Counted from the stretch's first letter, positions 23,011 through 36,135 are shown. The stretch is DNA of 64,000 nt from Polytrichum commune (GCA_950295325.1 OX485809.1:31386144-31450143); one strand, 5' to 3'. Translations and numbers: made by a program. Notes: generated from the sequence alone by a model not told the origin.

Positions 23011-25390
23011 TACTTATGCTAAGGCAAGTAGGAATTATTGCATATGAGGATATTTTTCATCTGTCCGTGTTGAAAAACATGACCCGTAGAGAGATCTATG
23101 GCTAGTTCATCTTTGTTATATTTTTGTAGAGTAATTTGATAATTTGAAGGACTTCTGGTGTCAAATCAATTTAGAACAATAACTTCTAGATCACATATCA
23201 TATTGTGTTGTTTGAGATTTGTTGGATGAATGAGGTACGCTCGTATGTAGCAATTCCCTTCTCCCTGAGTCTTAAATTGTTTTTTTTTTTTTTAAATAAA
23301 ATTTATTGGCAAACTTCTCATATGTTTTAATAACAAATGTTGGAACAAAATTATTAACAAATCCAAAATCAAGGTTGTAGCCATATTCCTCAAAAAATTG
23401 GAGGTCATATGAATATCTTAGTCATTATCAAATTGAAGATTCTTTTTAAGTGATCAAATATATGTGCCCAATTATGTTGACTACTACTAGGATTGCTAAC
23501 ATATTTTGAGCACAACTAGTATTCCACAATTGTAGAATTGTAGGATATTCCACATTGAAGCACATGATCGAATGTATACAAGACTGTTATCAATGAAGTG
23601 AGATGCATGTTGATGTCAAGATGTTTATTGCACTATAATGTGCCACCTGCATTTCAAGTGTGTCTACTCCACCCAAGGGAGGTACTTCGTCATATTAGGA
23701 AACTAAATGAGAAATTTATATAGTGAGGTCCTTCCAAAAGGTGGGTGTTTAGGAATAATAATATAAATAATAATAATAATAATAATATGGCATGCTCATA
23801 GGTTGATGTGAGTTAATGATATAATCGATTTTTTAAAAGTAGCATAGGATGCTTATGTGAAAGACCCGTGAACTGTGGATGGAAATCCTTGGACGTGATA
23901 ACATAAAATTAACTGGCCTATGGGTTCACCCCCTAAGAACCTAGAAAGTGGTTTCAAGTCTTTTTTCTTCTAAATGTAATTTTCTTAGTTATTTTCATTA
24001 TACTTTGAAATAATAAATCCTTACATGATTTTTTTTGAGGTCTTATTTTACATCTTGTACATGGTCTTTGGTTCTTGCAATGTGGATGATGAGTTCAAGA
24101 GGTAGCAGGAGACAAAAGCGTTTCAAACAATGTCAAATCCGCCTTTTGTAATTTTAAAAGTAACATTAGGGCTCAAAAGCTAGGAAGCAAGATGTAGGCT
24201 ATTCTTGCTTAACACATCTAAGAGAGTACTCCGTGTTTCATGTAGTTGCTCATGTTGCTAGTAGTAATTGTAAGGGGAATGTAGGTGGTGAAGAGGTGTA
24301 CAATAACTTTGTACAAGAACTTCCACCATTGTATTTGAAACATACATTATGTGCTCAAATGAACACATTAGTTGTGTAAACCTTATTTGTTCTGATTAAA
24401 TTCATCCATATACATACACACTCCTACATGGGGAACTCACTTATACATGTAAGGGAAAGAACTCTAAAATAAAACTAAATTGACATCAAACAATCAAATT
24501 TAATCTCTACATGCTTAGCAGACTAAGCACTCCATGTAGTCCACTTGATTACCATGTTGGAGACTACTACTTACTAAGCTAAGGCAAGGTGTTTGTATCT
24601 ACGCCCTCATCCTCTCTATCATCCTCTCATGAAGCTTGTGTATTGTGAGGTTCGCATGTGCTATTCGGTTACTATTCTCAATTGGATACCTATATTTGAT
24701 TGGTGCATGGTTAGGTGAGGACCAAAGAACAAACACCACAAAGACACATGTTCAAAAGAATTTGGATTATGTCTTCGGATCTTATTCCGTACTCCACACT
24801 CAATAGTGAACACAATTGGGAGGACCTATGTATACCGTTAGAGAATCAACAAACATGCACTTCTGACAATCATAACTAAATCAAATGAGGTCCGATTTTC
24901 AATCCAATTTTTACTGATGCCTCATGATAGTTTTGCTAATGCAACACAATTTTTGTTGGGTAAATCTAACATGTAGAGGTTGTAGAACATGAAAACACAC
25001 CAAATAACACCCGCATACCTTAGGTCCAAGCAAGTCATTGATGGGTTCTCAGTTGGCAAGGACCCTTCCATTTAGTCAAGACCACTTCTCATCTATAGCC
25101 CTAGAGATAACTTCCAGTGTACACAAAATAAAGGATAGAGCTATATGAGGATTTCCGGACAACCAATCAATGGGCACTGCAAGAGCAGTGTCTGGGGAGA
25201 ATTTTTGGGCATAATCGGTCAAAATCCTAGTGTTTCCAAGTACACCTGTTTACATGTTGTGATCTGTTGGGCTCTCTTCACTAATTTTAGTTACATTGGA
25301 TAGATTCCTCTAAAATCGTCGGTATGTTTTCTGAAGTCTTGAACTTCAGCCGGTTATTTTCTCACACTCACTCTGGTTTTATTCAAATCT
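23011..25390. other. upstream spacer of RBCS copy 1
   Basis: Non-coding sequence alignable with 30.2-32.1 and 36.1-38.0 kb. Contains an AAT microsatellite (23755-23789), which is shorter in copy 2 and nearly absent in copy 3. No gene seen. Confidence 0.45.
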
Positions 25391-25528
25391 AGCAGTTGGT
25401 TCTCCCCATTCATTGTGCGAGAATTGCATTTGGAACCTCTGGTGTCCGAAGCAATACTTATCAGAGCAAGTGCCCAGTTGGCATTCATCAAAAACACACA
25501 TGTTTATGTCATCCAGGTCCATTTAAAG

Positions 25529-25600
25529 GGGGCATTGTGACAATCGAACTCGCAACCTCTCCCACCCACATCGAGAACCATACTACTAGACCAAGTGCCC
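25529..25600 (-). repeat. tRNA-Pro-like sequence (SINE head or tRNA pseudogene), copy 1
   Basis: On the minus strand, 72 bases resemble plant tRNA-Pro(UGG). It has a GGGCACTTGG start, an A-box region with TAGTAGTATGG, a TGTGGGT anticodon-loop region, a B box GAGTTCGATTG and an AATGCCCC end, so most of the acceptor stem can pair. It continues into unrelated sequence, as in tRNA-derived SINEs. The SINE 3' limit cannot be set because all three copies are homologous around it. Confidence 0.55.
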
Positions 25601-26299
25601 TTGATGAGAGATAACCATGGACACACTCTTATTTTTTAGTCTGCCGTCCGTATCACATATCATAAATTTCAGCATTCACCTACACCTCTGCCAATAGGAT
25701 TAAAGCAGCGGCCGTGATAAAATACAATTTGCATCTCTTTACAGAGCATATTATACCATTTCTTGTTGGGTAGCCATATGGAAATTTGACACCTACCACT
25801 AAGGTATATAACCCTATTATAGGTACTTGCAACCCCACAAACAATTCTTCCCATTTGATCGCATTCTTCTTTCTCATTATAATAGGCGTAAGCCACATGA
25901 TACTATTTGAAGGTTACATGTTGTTTATTGACACTTCAACTTTGCAAACAACTTTACAACTTTTAATTTGTATTGTTGACTTGCAAAACTCTAAAAGTTA
26001 GAGATACAAGGGTGGACACTTTCTGTTGACAAGAGCTTTGCCATTTCTGCCATCACAGGCATGTTGCAGATAAAGCTGCATCTCACAGCTACAGACATAT
26101 TTCCAATGGTCGTGCTTTGACAACCCCATAATTGTGTCAGTAGATTGTAGATTAAAATGTAGTGTGAAGTACGCTAGGGTTCCAACTATATATTGATATT
26201 AGCAGGGTATGCGTCCAACAACTTCAATCTAGAGGAGTATTATAAGAACTGAATGGATGATTTAGTCCGACATTTCAGAACTTGGGCAACTAACCAACT

Positions 26300-26790
26300 A
26301 ATTCAACTATAGTTGTTCGTGATTTGACTTGCCAAAGAATGTAGTTAACTATAGTTATTCTGAATTTGGTCTACCAAAAAATCTAGTTAACTATAGATAT
26401 GTACATCTAATTAACTAAAGTTGAGCACAACCTGTTCACGGGATTGTGTTGAAGTGTTGTAGTGCGTGTCACTAGTGTGTTATTTGTGTTGGTGGGTGTA
26501 CATGGAGGTTGTTCCGAAACCCAACACTATGAGTAATCATGTAAACGCGTTGCTTGATGGTCCTCAGTGACCCGAGCATATAAAAGACACTCAACTAAAG
26601 CACACCAAGAAGCGAACTTCTTGTATATAATAATACTTGGATTTTTTCTAGTTAACTATAGTTATCCTTAAATTTGGTCTTAAATTTTTTAATTAACTAT
26701 AATTGTTCTCCAAATCGGTTTGAAATTTTTCTAGTTAACTATAGTTGTTCCCTAAAATGTATTGAAAATATACTAGTTAAGTATAGTTAT
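26300..26790. repeat. cluster of TAGTTAACTATAGTT palindromic repeats
   Basis: Eight close variants of TAGTTAACTATAGTT occur in two groups (26.30-26.43 and 26.65-26.79 kb), separated by an unrelated 220-bp block. The core is two overlapping perfect palindromes, TAGTTAACTA and AACTATAGTT. Most copies are followed by GTTC or ATTC. This is the spacer between RBCS segments 1 and 2. Confidence 0.6.
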
Positions 26791-28727
26791 TTTGGCAATT
26801 TTCCAAGGTCTGCAACATTCCATTCAAAGATTCAGACATAGCACACCTAAAATAAGTCGTCCGAAGATTTACTCTTTACCCTGTCTTTACACTATTGCAA
26901 TAGGTAGACTCCCATTTCATTGCAAAATGTGAGTGGCAAGATGGTGCCTTCTAGAGGTCAAACCAATTTTGAATTGGTCATATTCAAGAGGGTGAAATTC
27001 TAAAGTTCTCTTTGCCTTTCAACATTTTGTTTCTTTGACGTGGGTTTCAGGTTCATGACAAAGTCCTTCAAAGAAATGTTATCTCATGAGACCTACTTAT
27101 AACCCTCCATTCTATATTGTACACAATTGTAACACAAGGATTGCAAGTCAATATTGGGCCGCAAAGAAAAGGTTTTGTTGCTCTGTATCCAGTAATGAGT
27201 ACTACACCTTTTCTATACAAAATTCAAGCCAACTTCGACTGTAGTCTGAAGCAAAGACAGTAGTAGTACACAGATTTCAGGGAGATTTCAATGAAATGCA
27301 AGATACTGTATCACCTCTGAATGACTAAGGTACTGTCAGATTAGCAGATAATAGCCATGTACCAGTCCCTCACGAATAATGCAAACAATAAGTCAACAGC
27401 TCTGCCTTCTAGCAATCGACCACAATGATTCAAAAGATGCTCAAGACCCATTATGCAAATATAATCTTACCTTGTTAGGAGCGTTGCAGGTGGCTGGAGA
27501 TTTAGCCTTCATCTTCCTCGCATCCATGCACTATTTCCCGCTCAAACTCGTGATGCCGAATTTGGCCTCCTTCACATACTTCCACAATTATAGGTGCTCA
27601 CATTTTATCCACCAGCATTAAGGATCGCCTTGACCCTCCAACCCACACTAAATCTCATCACAGAGAGCTTCAGTTCAAGCCGTCTCGATTTTCAACTTGG
27701 GGATGGATTCCATTGCTGCTATTCTCAGAGAAGATTAACCCTTAAGGACGACCAACATATTTATGTCATCGAAACTCTTCATCACGAAACTTGTCTGCTA
27801 AGTTTTATGACGACACTGAGCACATTGTAAGTCCAACCAACAAAAATGATTCTCAGAGGGACCACACTCTTGTTGCACTGATGTTTCCACATTCGGAGAA
27901 TATTTCCAATTCAGCCTCCCAGCCTCCCCATCCAGCAATCCATAAATCCTGTAAGTACATCTCGCATTCTACATGCAATTATCAATCTGCCATCCTGTCG
28001 CGCCCGAAAAGGCAATTATGCACAGCAAGTTCGAGGCATAGGCTAAAGGTATGCACTTTCCATTGGCATGAGCTACACCACTTCTTCGAGGACAAAGTCC
28101 CATTTTCGCAAATACAAAATCATATCCCAGAATCTTGCTTTGACCTGCCATGTTATCGCCTGTAAAACTGTCCAAGAAATATGCAGGTTCGACTCTGGCT
28201 CGAATTACTCATAGACGTTGCTAGTAAAATTGCAATAAAATTGTATAGAGTATTGGTTCTATACTCACCTTGTACGGATATTTTACCGGGTTATAAGTGC
28301 CATACTAAAATACAGGATTATGAGATTCCAGACTATACGGTAACGAGTATTTGTCAGAGAATGAACTGCTGCCGGTAAGGAACTAAGTGATCTCGAAGCA
28401 CTGTTTTGTTAGGTTATTCTCCAAAACATGGTTGCAGTGGAATAAATATACGTGGTTCCCAGATTCTCTCCACGCCCCTCCTCCTCATCAATTAGAACCG
28501 CGAACACAAATACACCATTCCTGCATTTCACACCTCACCACAACCTCTCTTGTGCAGAATCTGAACACACATACAACCATGCAATCCGAGAATTGACGCG
28601 GGGTGTAGCCTGGGAAAAGGTGTGCTCGATGATCATAAATGGTGTTACTTCGCAAAACAGTAACGTTGCCTATACACGTAAAATTGATAATCAATTTCGA
28701 AGTCCGATGCCGGCAAGCTCGACGAAT

Positions 28728-29477
28728 CTACGAGGAGGGAGTGGCGGCGAGGAAGCCGCAGATCTGGACCTGCTTCTTGTTGTCGAAGCCCAACACGCGG
28801 ACGTAGCAGTTGGGGTAGGCTTTCTTGCACTCCTGAATCTCGCGCAATACCTGGGCGGAGTCGTTGCATCCGAACATCGGCAACTTCCACATGGTCCAGT
28901 AGCGCCCATCGTAGTAGCCGGAGCCCTGGAAGTTGTCGCGGGAGATGATGCCCACCTGGTCGAACTCAAGGCAAGGGATGAGGTTCTTGGTGATCATGTA
29001 TTCCACCTGCTTGGCGATGGCGTCATCGGACAAGGGGGGCAAGTACGACAGGGTCTCGAACTTGGTGTTGTTGTACGGGTTCCACACCTGCCACCAAAAT
29101 CATCCACATTTTAACAGTAAGACAAAAGTCAACGGGCTTTTCCAATGTGGACATGCATTGAATTATCTAGTACATAACCAACCAAATTGCGATCAAGTAG
29201 CAGAGAACCCATTCTCCTGTCCTGCGACCAGGGACGGAAAGAACAGGGTATAATGCAGGAGGACATTTCCGTTGGTGGGGGTCAGTACCTGCATGCACTG
29301 CACGCGGCTGCCGTTCTGCACATTGGTCAGCTTCTGGGCATTGCTGGAGAAGACGGTGGCTCCCTTGAGGCCGGTGAAGGCCTTCACGCTGCTGGACTCC
29401 GAGGCAGCGACGCTGGATGAAGCTGCAGCGAACGCAGCGGGGGCCACGACAGCGGAGGCTGCCACAATTGAAGCCAT
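28728..29477 (-). CDS. RBCS: Rubisco small subunit, copy 2 (exon 1 29289-29477, exon 2 28728-29087)
   Basis: Same 182-residue product and exon structure as the copy at 20137-20898, with a 201-base intron. The transit peptide equals that of copy 1. The only amino-acid difference I see from copies 1 and 3 in the mature chain is Ala instead of Val at residue 177 (GFLAATPSS). Splice sites, start and stop are intact. The promoter carries the conserved GATAA pair (29643-29647 and, on the other strand, 29660-29664). A 386-bp MITE begins 334 bases upstream of the ATG. Confidence 0.95.
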
Positions 29478-29807
29478 TGCGAACGCTGTTCGATCTCGCA
29501 ACGCTGCAAGAGAGCACAATGGAAGACGGAAGGCAAATAAGAAACGCAAGCAGCTGTGAGAGAGTGGGATAAACTGCGCATGAGCGGCAGTCTTAACTGA
29601 AATCAACAAGGATCGGCAGCCACACACAGAGCCGACGATGGAGATAAAAGCGCAGTGGATTATCTCCGCATTAGCCTCCACCTCACCAGACAGGTAACGT
29701 AGGCCGTCGATCCGAGCTCTCCACCGGCTTTGCCCGCAGGAAATCCACTTCCTGGCCTGCTTTTACGGCTCTCCATTTGCCTTAATTTGGCGCGCGTCAG
29801 ATTAGCG
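29478..29807 (-). promoter_or_regulatory. RBCS copy 2 conserved promoter region
   Basis: 330 bases shared with the other two copies up to the MITE insertion. Contains two GATAA motifs on opposite strands, 150-190 bases from the ATG. No clear TATA box. Confidence 0.5.
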
Positions 29808-29810
29808 TAA

Positions 29811-30196
29811 ACTACACTAAATATGATATTTAGTGGTCACCAATTCTAATTGTTTTGCTCAATACTAATTGTAAACCACGGTGTGGTGTCACCAACACTA
29901 ATTGTTATCCCAACATGTATATTACTTGTGATTCCTTGAAAATATTTTGGACATTCTAGATCTATAGTGTTGCAATTACTGTCACTTACCAAGTGATTTT
30001 TCATCCAAATTACAAGCATCCATGACAATATTTCATCAGAAGTTGGTGACAAGAGATGGTGGGGTTTTGGCCAATGGATGAACTCATCCATTATCCCTGA
30101 CAATATTTGGTCACTTATTTGTAGGAAGTGTCATCCGAAAAGTTACCGCAATGACATTAAATACAATATGACACTAAATATCATATCTAGTGTAGT
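29811..30196. mobile_element. Harbinger/Tourist-like MITE upstream of RBCS copy 2
   Basis: 386-bp element with about 25-bp terminal inverted repeats starting ACTACACTAAATATGATATT, inverted at the right end with one change near the start. Flanked by TAA on both sides (29808-29810 and 30197-30199), the target duplication typical of PIF/Harbinger elements. The termini also contain the palindrome CACTAAATAT...ATATTTAGTG. No coding capacity. Confidence 0.7.
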
Positions 30197-32049
30197 TAAG
30201 TCTGGCTGAAAGAGTGTCACTTGTCCAGGTCATATGAATATCTTATTCATTATCAAATTGAAGATACTTTTTCAATGAACATATATGTGTGTCCAATTAT
30301 GTTGACTTCTACACCTAAGATTGTTCATACATTTTGAGCACAATTATTGCACAAGTATAGAAATTTAGGATATTCCACATTGAAGCACATGATCGAATGT
30401 CTACAAGAGTGTTATCAATGAAGTGAGATGCATGTTGATGTGAAGAAGGTCATTGCGCAATGTTCCACTCATATTTGAAGTTTGTCTACTCCACCCAAGG
30501 AAGGTACCTCGTCGTATTAAGAAAGTACATGAGAAATCTGTGCAGGAGGGTCCTTCCAAAAGGTGGGTGTTTAATGTAATAATAATAATAATGATCATAG
30601 TATTGGGTGCTCATAGGTTATTGTGAGTTTATGATAAAATCGATGTTTTAAAGTAGCATAGGATACTTACGTGAAAGACCTGCGAATTATGGATGGAAAT
30701 CCTTATAGGATACAATTGTAAATTAAGTGGCCTATGGGTTCAACCCCTAAGAACCTAGAAAGTAGTTTTAAGTCTTTTTCTAAATGTATTTGCCTTAGGT
30801 TTTTTCATTTCCCTTTGAATTGACAAATCCTTACATGGTTTTGTTTTTGAGATCTTATTTTATGTCTTGTACATGGACTTTTGTTCTTGCAATGTGGATT
30901 ATGAATTCAAGAGGTAGCAAGAAACAAATGTGTTTCAAACCATGTCAAATCCATCTTTTGTGATTTTTAGAGTAACATTAGGGCTCAAAAGCTAGGAGGC
31001 AAGATGTAGACTATTATTGCTTAGCACATCTAGGAAATTGCATCATTTAGTTGCTCATGTGGCTAGCAATAATTGAAGGGGAATGTAGGTGGTGAAGAGG
31101 TGTACAATAACTTTGTACAACAACTTCCACCGTTGTATTTCGAACATAAATTATGTGCTCAAATGAACACATTAGTTGTGTAAACCTTATTTGTAACGGA
31201 TTAAATTCATCCATATACATACACACTCCTACATGGGGAACTCACTTATATATTTAAGGGAAAGCACTTTAAAATAGACCTAAATTGACATCAACCAATC
31301 AAATTTAAGCACTAGATGCTTACTAGACTAACCACTCCGCGAAGTCCACTTGGTTACCATGTTGGAGACCATTGGGTTTTAAGCTAAGGCAAGGTGCTTG
31401 TATATGCGCCCTCATCCTCTTTGTCACACCTCTCATGAAGCTAGTGTATCGTAAAGTTAGCGGGTGTTATTCGGTTTCTTTTCTCAATTGGATACCTATA
31501 TTTGATTGGTGCGTGGTTAGGTGAGGATCAAAGAACAAACACCACAAAGACACATGTTCACAAGAGATTGGACCATGTCTCCAGGTTCTACTACATACTC
31601 CTCACTCAATAGTGAACACACTAGGGAAGACCTTTGTATGCAATTAGAGAATCAACAAACATGCACTTCCAATAACCATAACTAAATCAAATGAGGTCCG
31701 ATTTCAATCCAATTTTTACTAATGACTCCTCATAGATTTGCTAATGCAACACAATTTCTGTTGGGTAGATCTAATAGGTAGAGGTTGGAGATCATGGAAA
31801 GCGCACCAAATAACACCCACATACTCTCTTAGGTCCAAGCAAGTCACTGATGGGTTCTCAGTTGGCAAGGACCCTTCCATTTAGTCAAGACCACTTCTCA
31901 TCTATAGCCCTAGAGATGACTTCCACTGCGCACAAAATAAAGTGTTAAATAGAGCTATATAAGGATTCCCGGACAACCAGTCAATGGGCACTGCAAGAAC
32001 AGTGTCTGGGGAGAATTTTTGGGCAGAAACGTTCAAAATCCTAGTGTTT

Positions 32050-32530
32050 CCAAGTCCACCTGGTTACATGTTGTGATCTGTTGGGCTCTCTTTGCTAATT
32101 TGAGGTATATTGCATAGATTCGTCTAAAATAATCGGTGTGCTTTCTGAAGTCGTGAACTTCAGCCGGTTATTTTCTCACGCTCAACTGCTTTCATTTGCA
32201 AGTAGCGTTCGGTTCTCCCCATTCATTGTGCAAGAATCCCATTTGCAACCACTCGTGTCTCAAGCAATACTCATCAGAGTCCAAGTCCAAGTCCACCTGG
32301 TTACATGTTGTGATCTGTTGGGCTCTCTTTGCTAATTTAAGGTATATTGCATAGATTCGTCTAAAATAATCAGTGTGCTTTCTGAAGTCTTGAACTTCAG
32401 CCGGTTATTTTCTCACGCTCAACTGCTTTCATTTGCAAGTAGCGATCGGTTCTCCCCATTCATTGTGCAAGAATCCCATTTGCAACCTCTCGTGTCTGAA
32501 GCAATACTCATCAGACCAAGTTGCCAGTTG
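32050..32530. repeat. 237-bp tandem doubling in copy 2
   Basis: The block starting TGGTTACATGTTGTGATCTG (32061) repeats from 32298 with a few changes. Copy 3 has the same doubling (37988 and 38219, period 231; a 6-base GTCCAA difference). Copy 1 has a single unit (about 25250-25480). Confidence 0.75.
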
Positions 32531-32578
32531 GCAATTATCAAAAATAAAAAGGTGTATATCATGAGGATCATTGCGGAG

Positions 32579-32650
32579 GGGGCACTGCGAGAATCGAACT
32601 CGCGACCTCTTGCACCCAAAGCGAGAATCATACCATAAAGACCTCACCGA
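32579..32650 (-). repeat. tRNA-Pro-like sequence, copy 2
   Basis: 72 bases on the minus strand with TGGTATGATTCTCGC, the Pro anticodon loop TTTGGGT, the B box GAGTTCGATTC and the end GTGCCCC. It matches plant tRNA-Pro(UGG) well in the D, anticodon and T regions. The first seven bases no longer pair with the 3' end, so it is not a functional tRNA gene. Confidence 0.6.
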
Positions 32651-32654
32651 GGTT

Positions 32655-32955
32655 TAAAGAGAGAATAAAATACAAGACCCCGAAGGGAGAAGCCGACCCA
32701 GCCCCACACGTGGCGACCGGGACGGGCCCGGCGAACCGGTGGAAAGGAAGAAAACAAACAGTAAAAACCCCAAAACGGGGGAGGGAAAACCCCGGGGACA
32801 GCCACGTGTGCCCCTGAGGTGCCAGCCAACGGGCCGAGGGAAGGGGAGAGGCCGCGTCAAACCAACATGGCCCCCAAGGACGGGCCCAGCCATCCAGGCG
32901 GGAAGGGAACCGCGGGAAGGCGATGGGGGGCGCGGGAGGCCGGAGTCCGAGCGAG
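32655..32955. other. GC-rich insert between RBCS segments 2 and 3
   Basis: About 300 bp of strongly GC- and purine-rich sequence in an AT-rich neighbourhood, placed exactly between the tRNA-Pro-like end of segment 2 and the start of segment 3. It begins with an A/T-rich phrase ending TACAAGACCCC. A comparable GC-rich block starts at the same point after segment 3 (38.58 kb). The minus-strand frame through it is compositional and not treated as a gene. Confidence 0.45.
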
Positions 32956-34665
32956 CCAATTTTGAATCGGTCATATTCAAGAGGGTGAAATTCTACAGTT
33001 CAATTTGCCTTTCAACATTTTGTTTCTTTGACGTGGCTTTCGGGTCATGACAAAGTCGTTCAAAGAAATGTTATCTCATGAGACATACTTATAACCCTGC
33101 ATTCTATATTGTACACAATTGTAACACAAGGATTGCAAGTCAATATTGGGCCACAAAGAAAAGGTTTTGGTGCTCTGTATCCAGTGATGAGTAATACACC
33201 TATTCTATACTCTTTCTAGACAAGGGAGATTTCAATGAAATGCAAGATACTGTATCACCCTCTGAATGACTAAAGTACTCTGAGATTGGCAGATAATAGC
33301 CATGTACCAGTCCCTCACGAATAATGCAGACAATAACTCAACAGCTCTGCCTTCTAGCGATCGACCACAATGATTCCAAAGATGCTCAAGACCCATTATG
33401 CAAATATAATCTTACCTTGTTAGGAGTATTGCAGATGGCTGGAGATGTGGCCTTCATCTTGTTCGCATCCATGCAATATTTTCTGCTGAAACTCGAAATG
33501 CAGAATTTGGCCTCCTTCACAGTTATAGGTACTCAAATTTTATCCATCAGCATTAAGGATCGCCTTAACCCTCCAACACACACTAAATCTCATCACAGCG
33601 AGCTTCAATTCAAACCGTCTCGATTTTGAACTTGGGGATGGATTCCATTGCTGCTATTCTCACAGAAGACTAACCCTTTGAAGACCAACATATTTATGTC
33701 ATCGAAACTCTTCATCACGAAACTTCTCTGCTAAGTTTCATGACGGACACTGAGCTCATTGTTCAAGTCCAACCAACAAAAACGATTCTCAAAGGGACCA
33801 CACTCTTGTTGCACTGATGTTTCCACATGCGGAGAATATTTCCAATTCAGCCTCCCTGTCTCCCCAGCCAACAATCCATCACTCCGATAGGTATATCTTG
33901 CATTCTACCTGCAATTATCAAATTCTACCGTCCTGTCGCGCCCGAAAGGGCAATTATGCCCAGCAAGCTGGAGGCATAGGTTCAAGGTATGCACTTTCCG
34001 TTGGCACGAACTACACCACCTCTTCGAGAACAAAGGCCCATTCTCGCGACTAGAAAATCATGTCCCAGTAAGTTGTTTTTGACCTAGCATGTTATCGCCT
34101 GTAAAACTGTCCCAGGAATATGCAGGTTCGACTCTGGCTCGAATTACTCATAGACGTTGCTCGTAAAATTGCAATACAATTGTATAGAGTATTGGTTCTA
34201 TACTCACCTCGTACGGATATTTTACCGGGTTATACAGTGCCATACTAAAATACAGGATTATGTGATTCCAGACTATACGGTAACGAGCATTTGTCAGAGA
34301 ATGAACTGCTGCCGGTAAGGAACAAACTGATCTCTAAGCACTGTTTCGTTGGGTTCTCCTCCAAAATATAGCGCAGTTGAATATATATACGTGGTTCCCA
34401 GATTCTCTCCAAGCCCCTCGTCCTCATCAATTAGAACCGCGACCACAAATACACCATTCCTGCATTTCACACCTCACCACAACCTCTATTGTGCAGAATC
34501 TGAACACACGTACAACCATACAATCGGAGAATTGACGCGGGGTGTAGCCTGGGAAAAGTGTGATCGATGATCATAAATGGTGTTACTTCGCAAAACAGTA
34601 ACGTTGCCTATACAAGTAAAATCGATGATCGATTTCGAAGTCCGAAGCCTGCAAGCTCGACGAAT

Positions 34666-35416
34666 CTACGAGGAAGGAGTGGCGACGAGGAAGCCGCAGA
34701 TCTGGACCTGCTTCTTGTTGTCGAAGCCCAACACGCGGACGTAGCAGTTGGGGTAGGCTTTCTTGCACTCCTGAATCTCGCGCAACACCTGGGCGGAGTC
34801 GTTGCATCCGAACATCGGCAACTTCCACATGGTCCAGTAGCGCCCATCGTAGTAGCCGGAGCCCTGGAAGTTGTCGCGGGAGATGATGCCCACCTGGTCG
34901 AACTCAAGGCAAGGGATGAGGTTCTTGGTGATCATGTATTCCACCTGCTTGGCGATGGCGTCATCGGACAAGGGGGGCAAGTACGACAGGGTCTCGAACT
35001 TGGTGTTGTTGTACGGGTTCCAAACCTGCCACCAAAATCATCCACATTTTAACAGTAAGACAAAAGTCAACGGGCTTTTCCGAAGTGGACATTCATTGAA
35101 CTATCTTTCACATAACCAACCAAATTGCGACCAAGTAGCAGAGAACCCATTCTCCTGTCCTGCCGACCGGGGACGGAAGGAACAGGGTACAATGCAGGAG
35201 GACATTTCCCTTGGTGGGGGTCAGTACCTGCATGCACTGCACGCGGCTGCCGTTCTGCACATTGCTCAGCTTCTGGGCATTGCTGGAGAAGACGGTGGCT
35301 CCCTTGAGGCCGGTGAAGGCCTTCACGCTGCTGGACTCCGAGGCAGCGACGCTGGATGAAGCTGCAGCGAACGCAGCGGTGGCCACGACAGCGGAGGCTG
35401 CCACAATTGAAGCCAT
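34666..35416 (-). CDS. RBCS: Rubisco small subunit, copy 3 (exon 1 35228-35416, exon 2 34666-35025)
   Basis: Same 182-residue product and exon structure, 202-base intron. The mature chain equals that of copy 1. The transit peptide differs by Pro13 to Thr and Thr51 to Ser. Exon 2 begins with the synonymous GTT (Val) instead of GTG. Start, splice sites and stop are intact, so all three genes in the array appear functional. The MITE starts 334 bases upstream, as in copy 2. Confidence 0.95.
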
Positions 35417-35746
35417 TGAGAACGCTGTTCGATCTCGCAACGCTGCAAGAGAGCACAATGGAAGACTGAAGGCAAATGAGAAATGCAAGCAGCTGTGAGA
35501 GAGTGGGATAAACTGCGCATGAGCGGCAGTCTTAACTGAAATCAACAAGGATCGGCAGCCACACACAGAGCCGACGATGGAGATAAAAGCGCAGTGGATT
35601 ATCTCCGCATTAGCCTCCACCTCACCAGACAGGTAAGGTAGGCCGTCGATCCGAGCTCTCCACCGGCTTTGCCCGCAGGAAATCCACTTCCTGGCCTGCT
35701 TTTACGGCTCTCCATTTGCCTTAATTTGGCGCGCGTCAGATTAGCG
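35417..35746 (-). promoter_or_regulatory. RBCS copy 3 conserved promoter region
   Basis: Counterpart of 29478-29807 and 20899-21240, with the same paired GATAA motifs. The strong conservation of this block, against divergence elsewhere in copy 1, suggests it holds the main control elements. Confidence 0.5.
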
Positions 35747-35749
35747 TAA

Positions 35750-36135
35750 ACTACACTAAATATGATATTTAGTGGTCACCAATTCTAATTGTCTTGCTCA
35801 ATACTAATTGTAAACCGCGGTGTGGTGTCACCAACACTAATTGTTATCCCAACATGTATATTACTTGTGATTCCTTGAAAATATTTTGGACATTCTAGAT
35901 CTATAGTGTTGCAATTACTGTCACTTACCAAGTGATTTTTCATCCAAATTACAAGCATCCATGACAATATTTCATCAGAAGTTGGTGACAAGAGAAGGTG
36001 GGGTTTTGGCCAATGGATGAACTCATCCATTATCCCTGACAATATTTGTTCACTTATTCGTAGGAAGTGTCATCCGAAAAGTTACCACAGCGACATTAAT
36101 TACAATATGACACTAAATATCATATCCAGCGTAGT
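35750..36135. mobile_element. Harbinger/Tourist-like MITE upstream of RBCS copy 3
   Basis: Exactly the same length (386 bp), termini and TAA flanks (35747-35749 and 36136-36138) as the MITE at 29811-30196. It was inherited through the segment duplication rather than inserted independently. Confidence 0.7.

Larger units (their letters stand above)
19000..25614. repeat. RBCS tandem segment, copy 1 (oldest)
   Basis: First of three direct copies of a gene-sized segment. The left boundary is uncertain. Similarity to copies 2 and 3 is recognisable from about 19.5 kb (the block around TTCAACTCTGGCT matches TTCGACTCTGGCT at 28.19 kb) and is strong from 19.86 kb. It ends with the tRNA-Pro-like sequence near 25600. 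It differs from the other copies by a foldback insertion at 21243-22541, by lacking the 231-237 bp tandem doubling seen at 32.05-32.53 and 37.98-38.45 kb, and by many point changes outside the gene. Confidence 0.75.
26950..32650. repeat. RBCS tandem segment, copy 2
   Basis: Second direct copy, about 5.7 kb, closely matching copy 3 (32957-38571) over its whole length. Both share the 3' flank of RBCS, the gene, the MITE, the long upstream spacer, the doubled 231-237 bp block and the tRNA-Pro-like end. This shows that copies 2 and 3 separated after copy 1. Confidence 0.8.

Noticed and set aside
27379-27621. Plus-strand frame MQTISQQLCLLAID... and its counterpart at 33324-33629, and exon-like minus-strand text in the same place
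   Set aside because: The two copies differ mostly by replacement changes and diverge in frame after about 55 codons, so I see no coding constraint on either strand.
32654-32980. Gly/Pro/Leu-rich frames in the GC-rich inserts (also 38574-38937)
   Set aside because: Open because of GC-rich, purine-biased composition; present in several frames at once.
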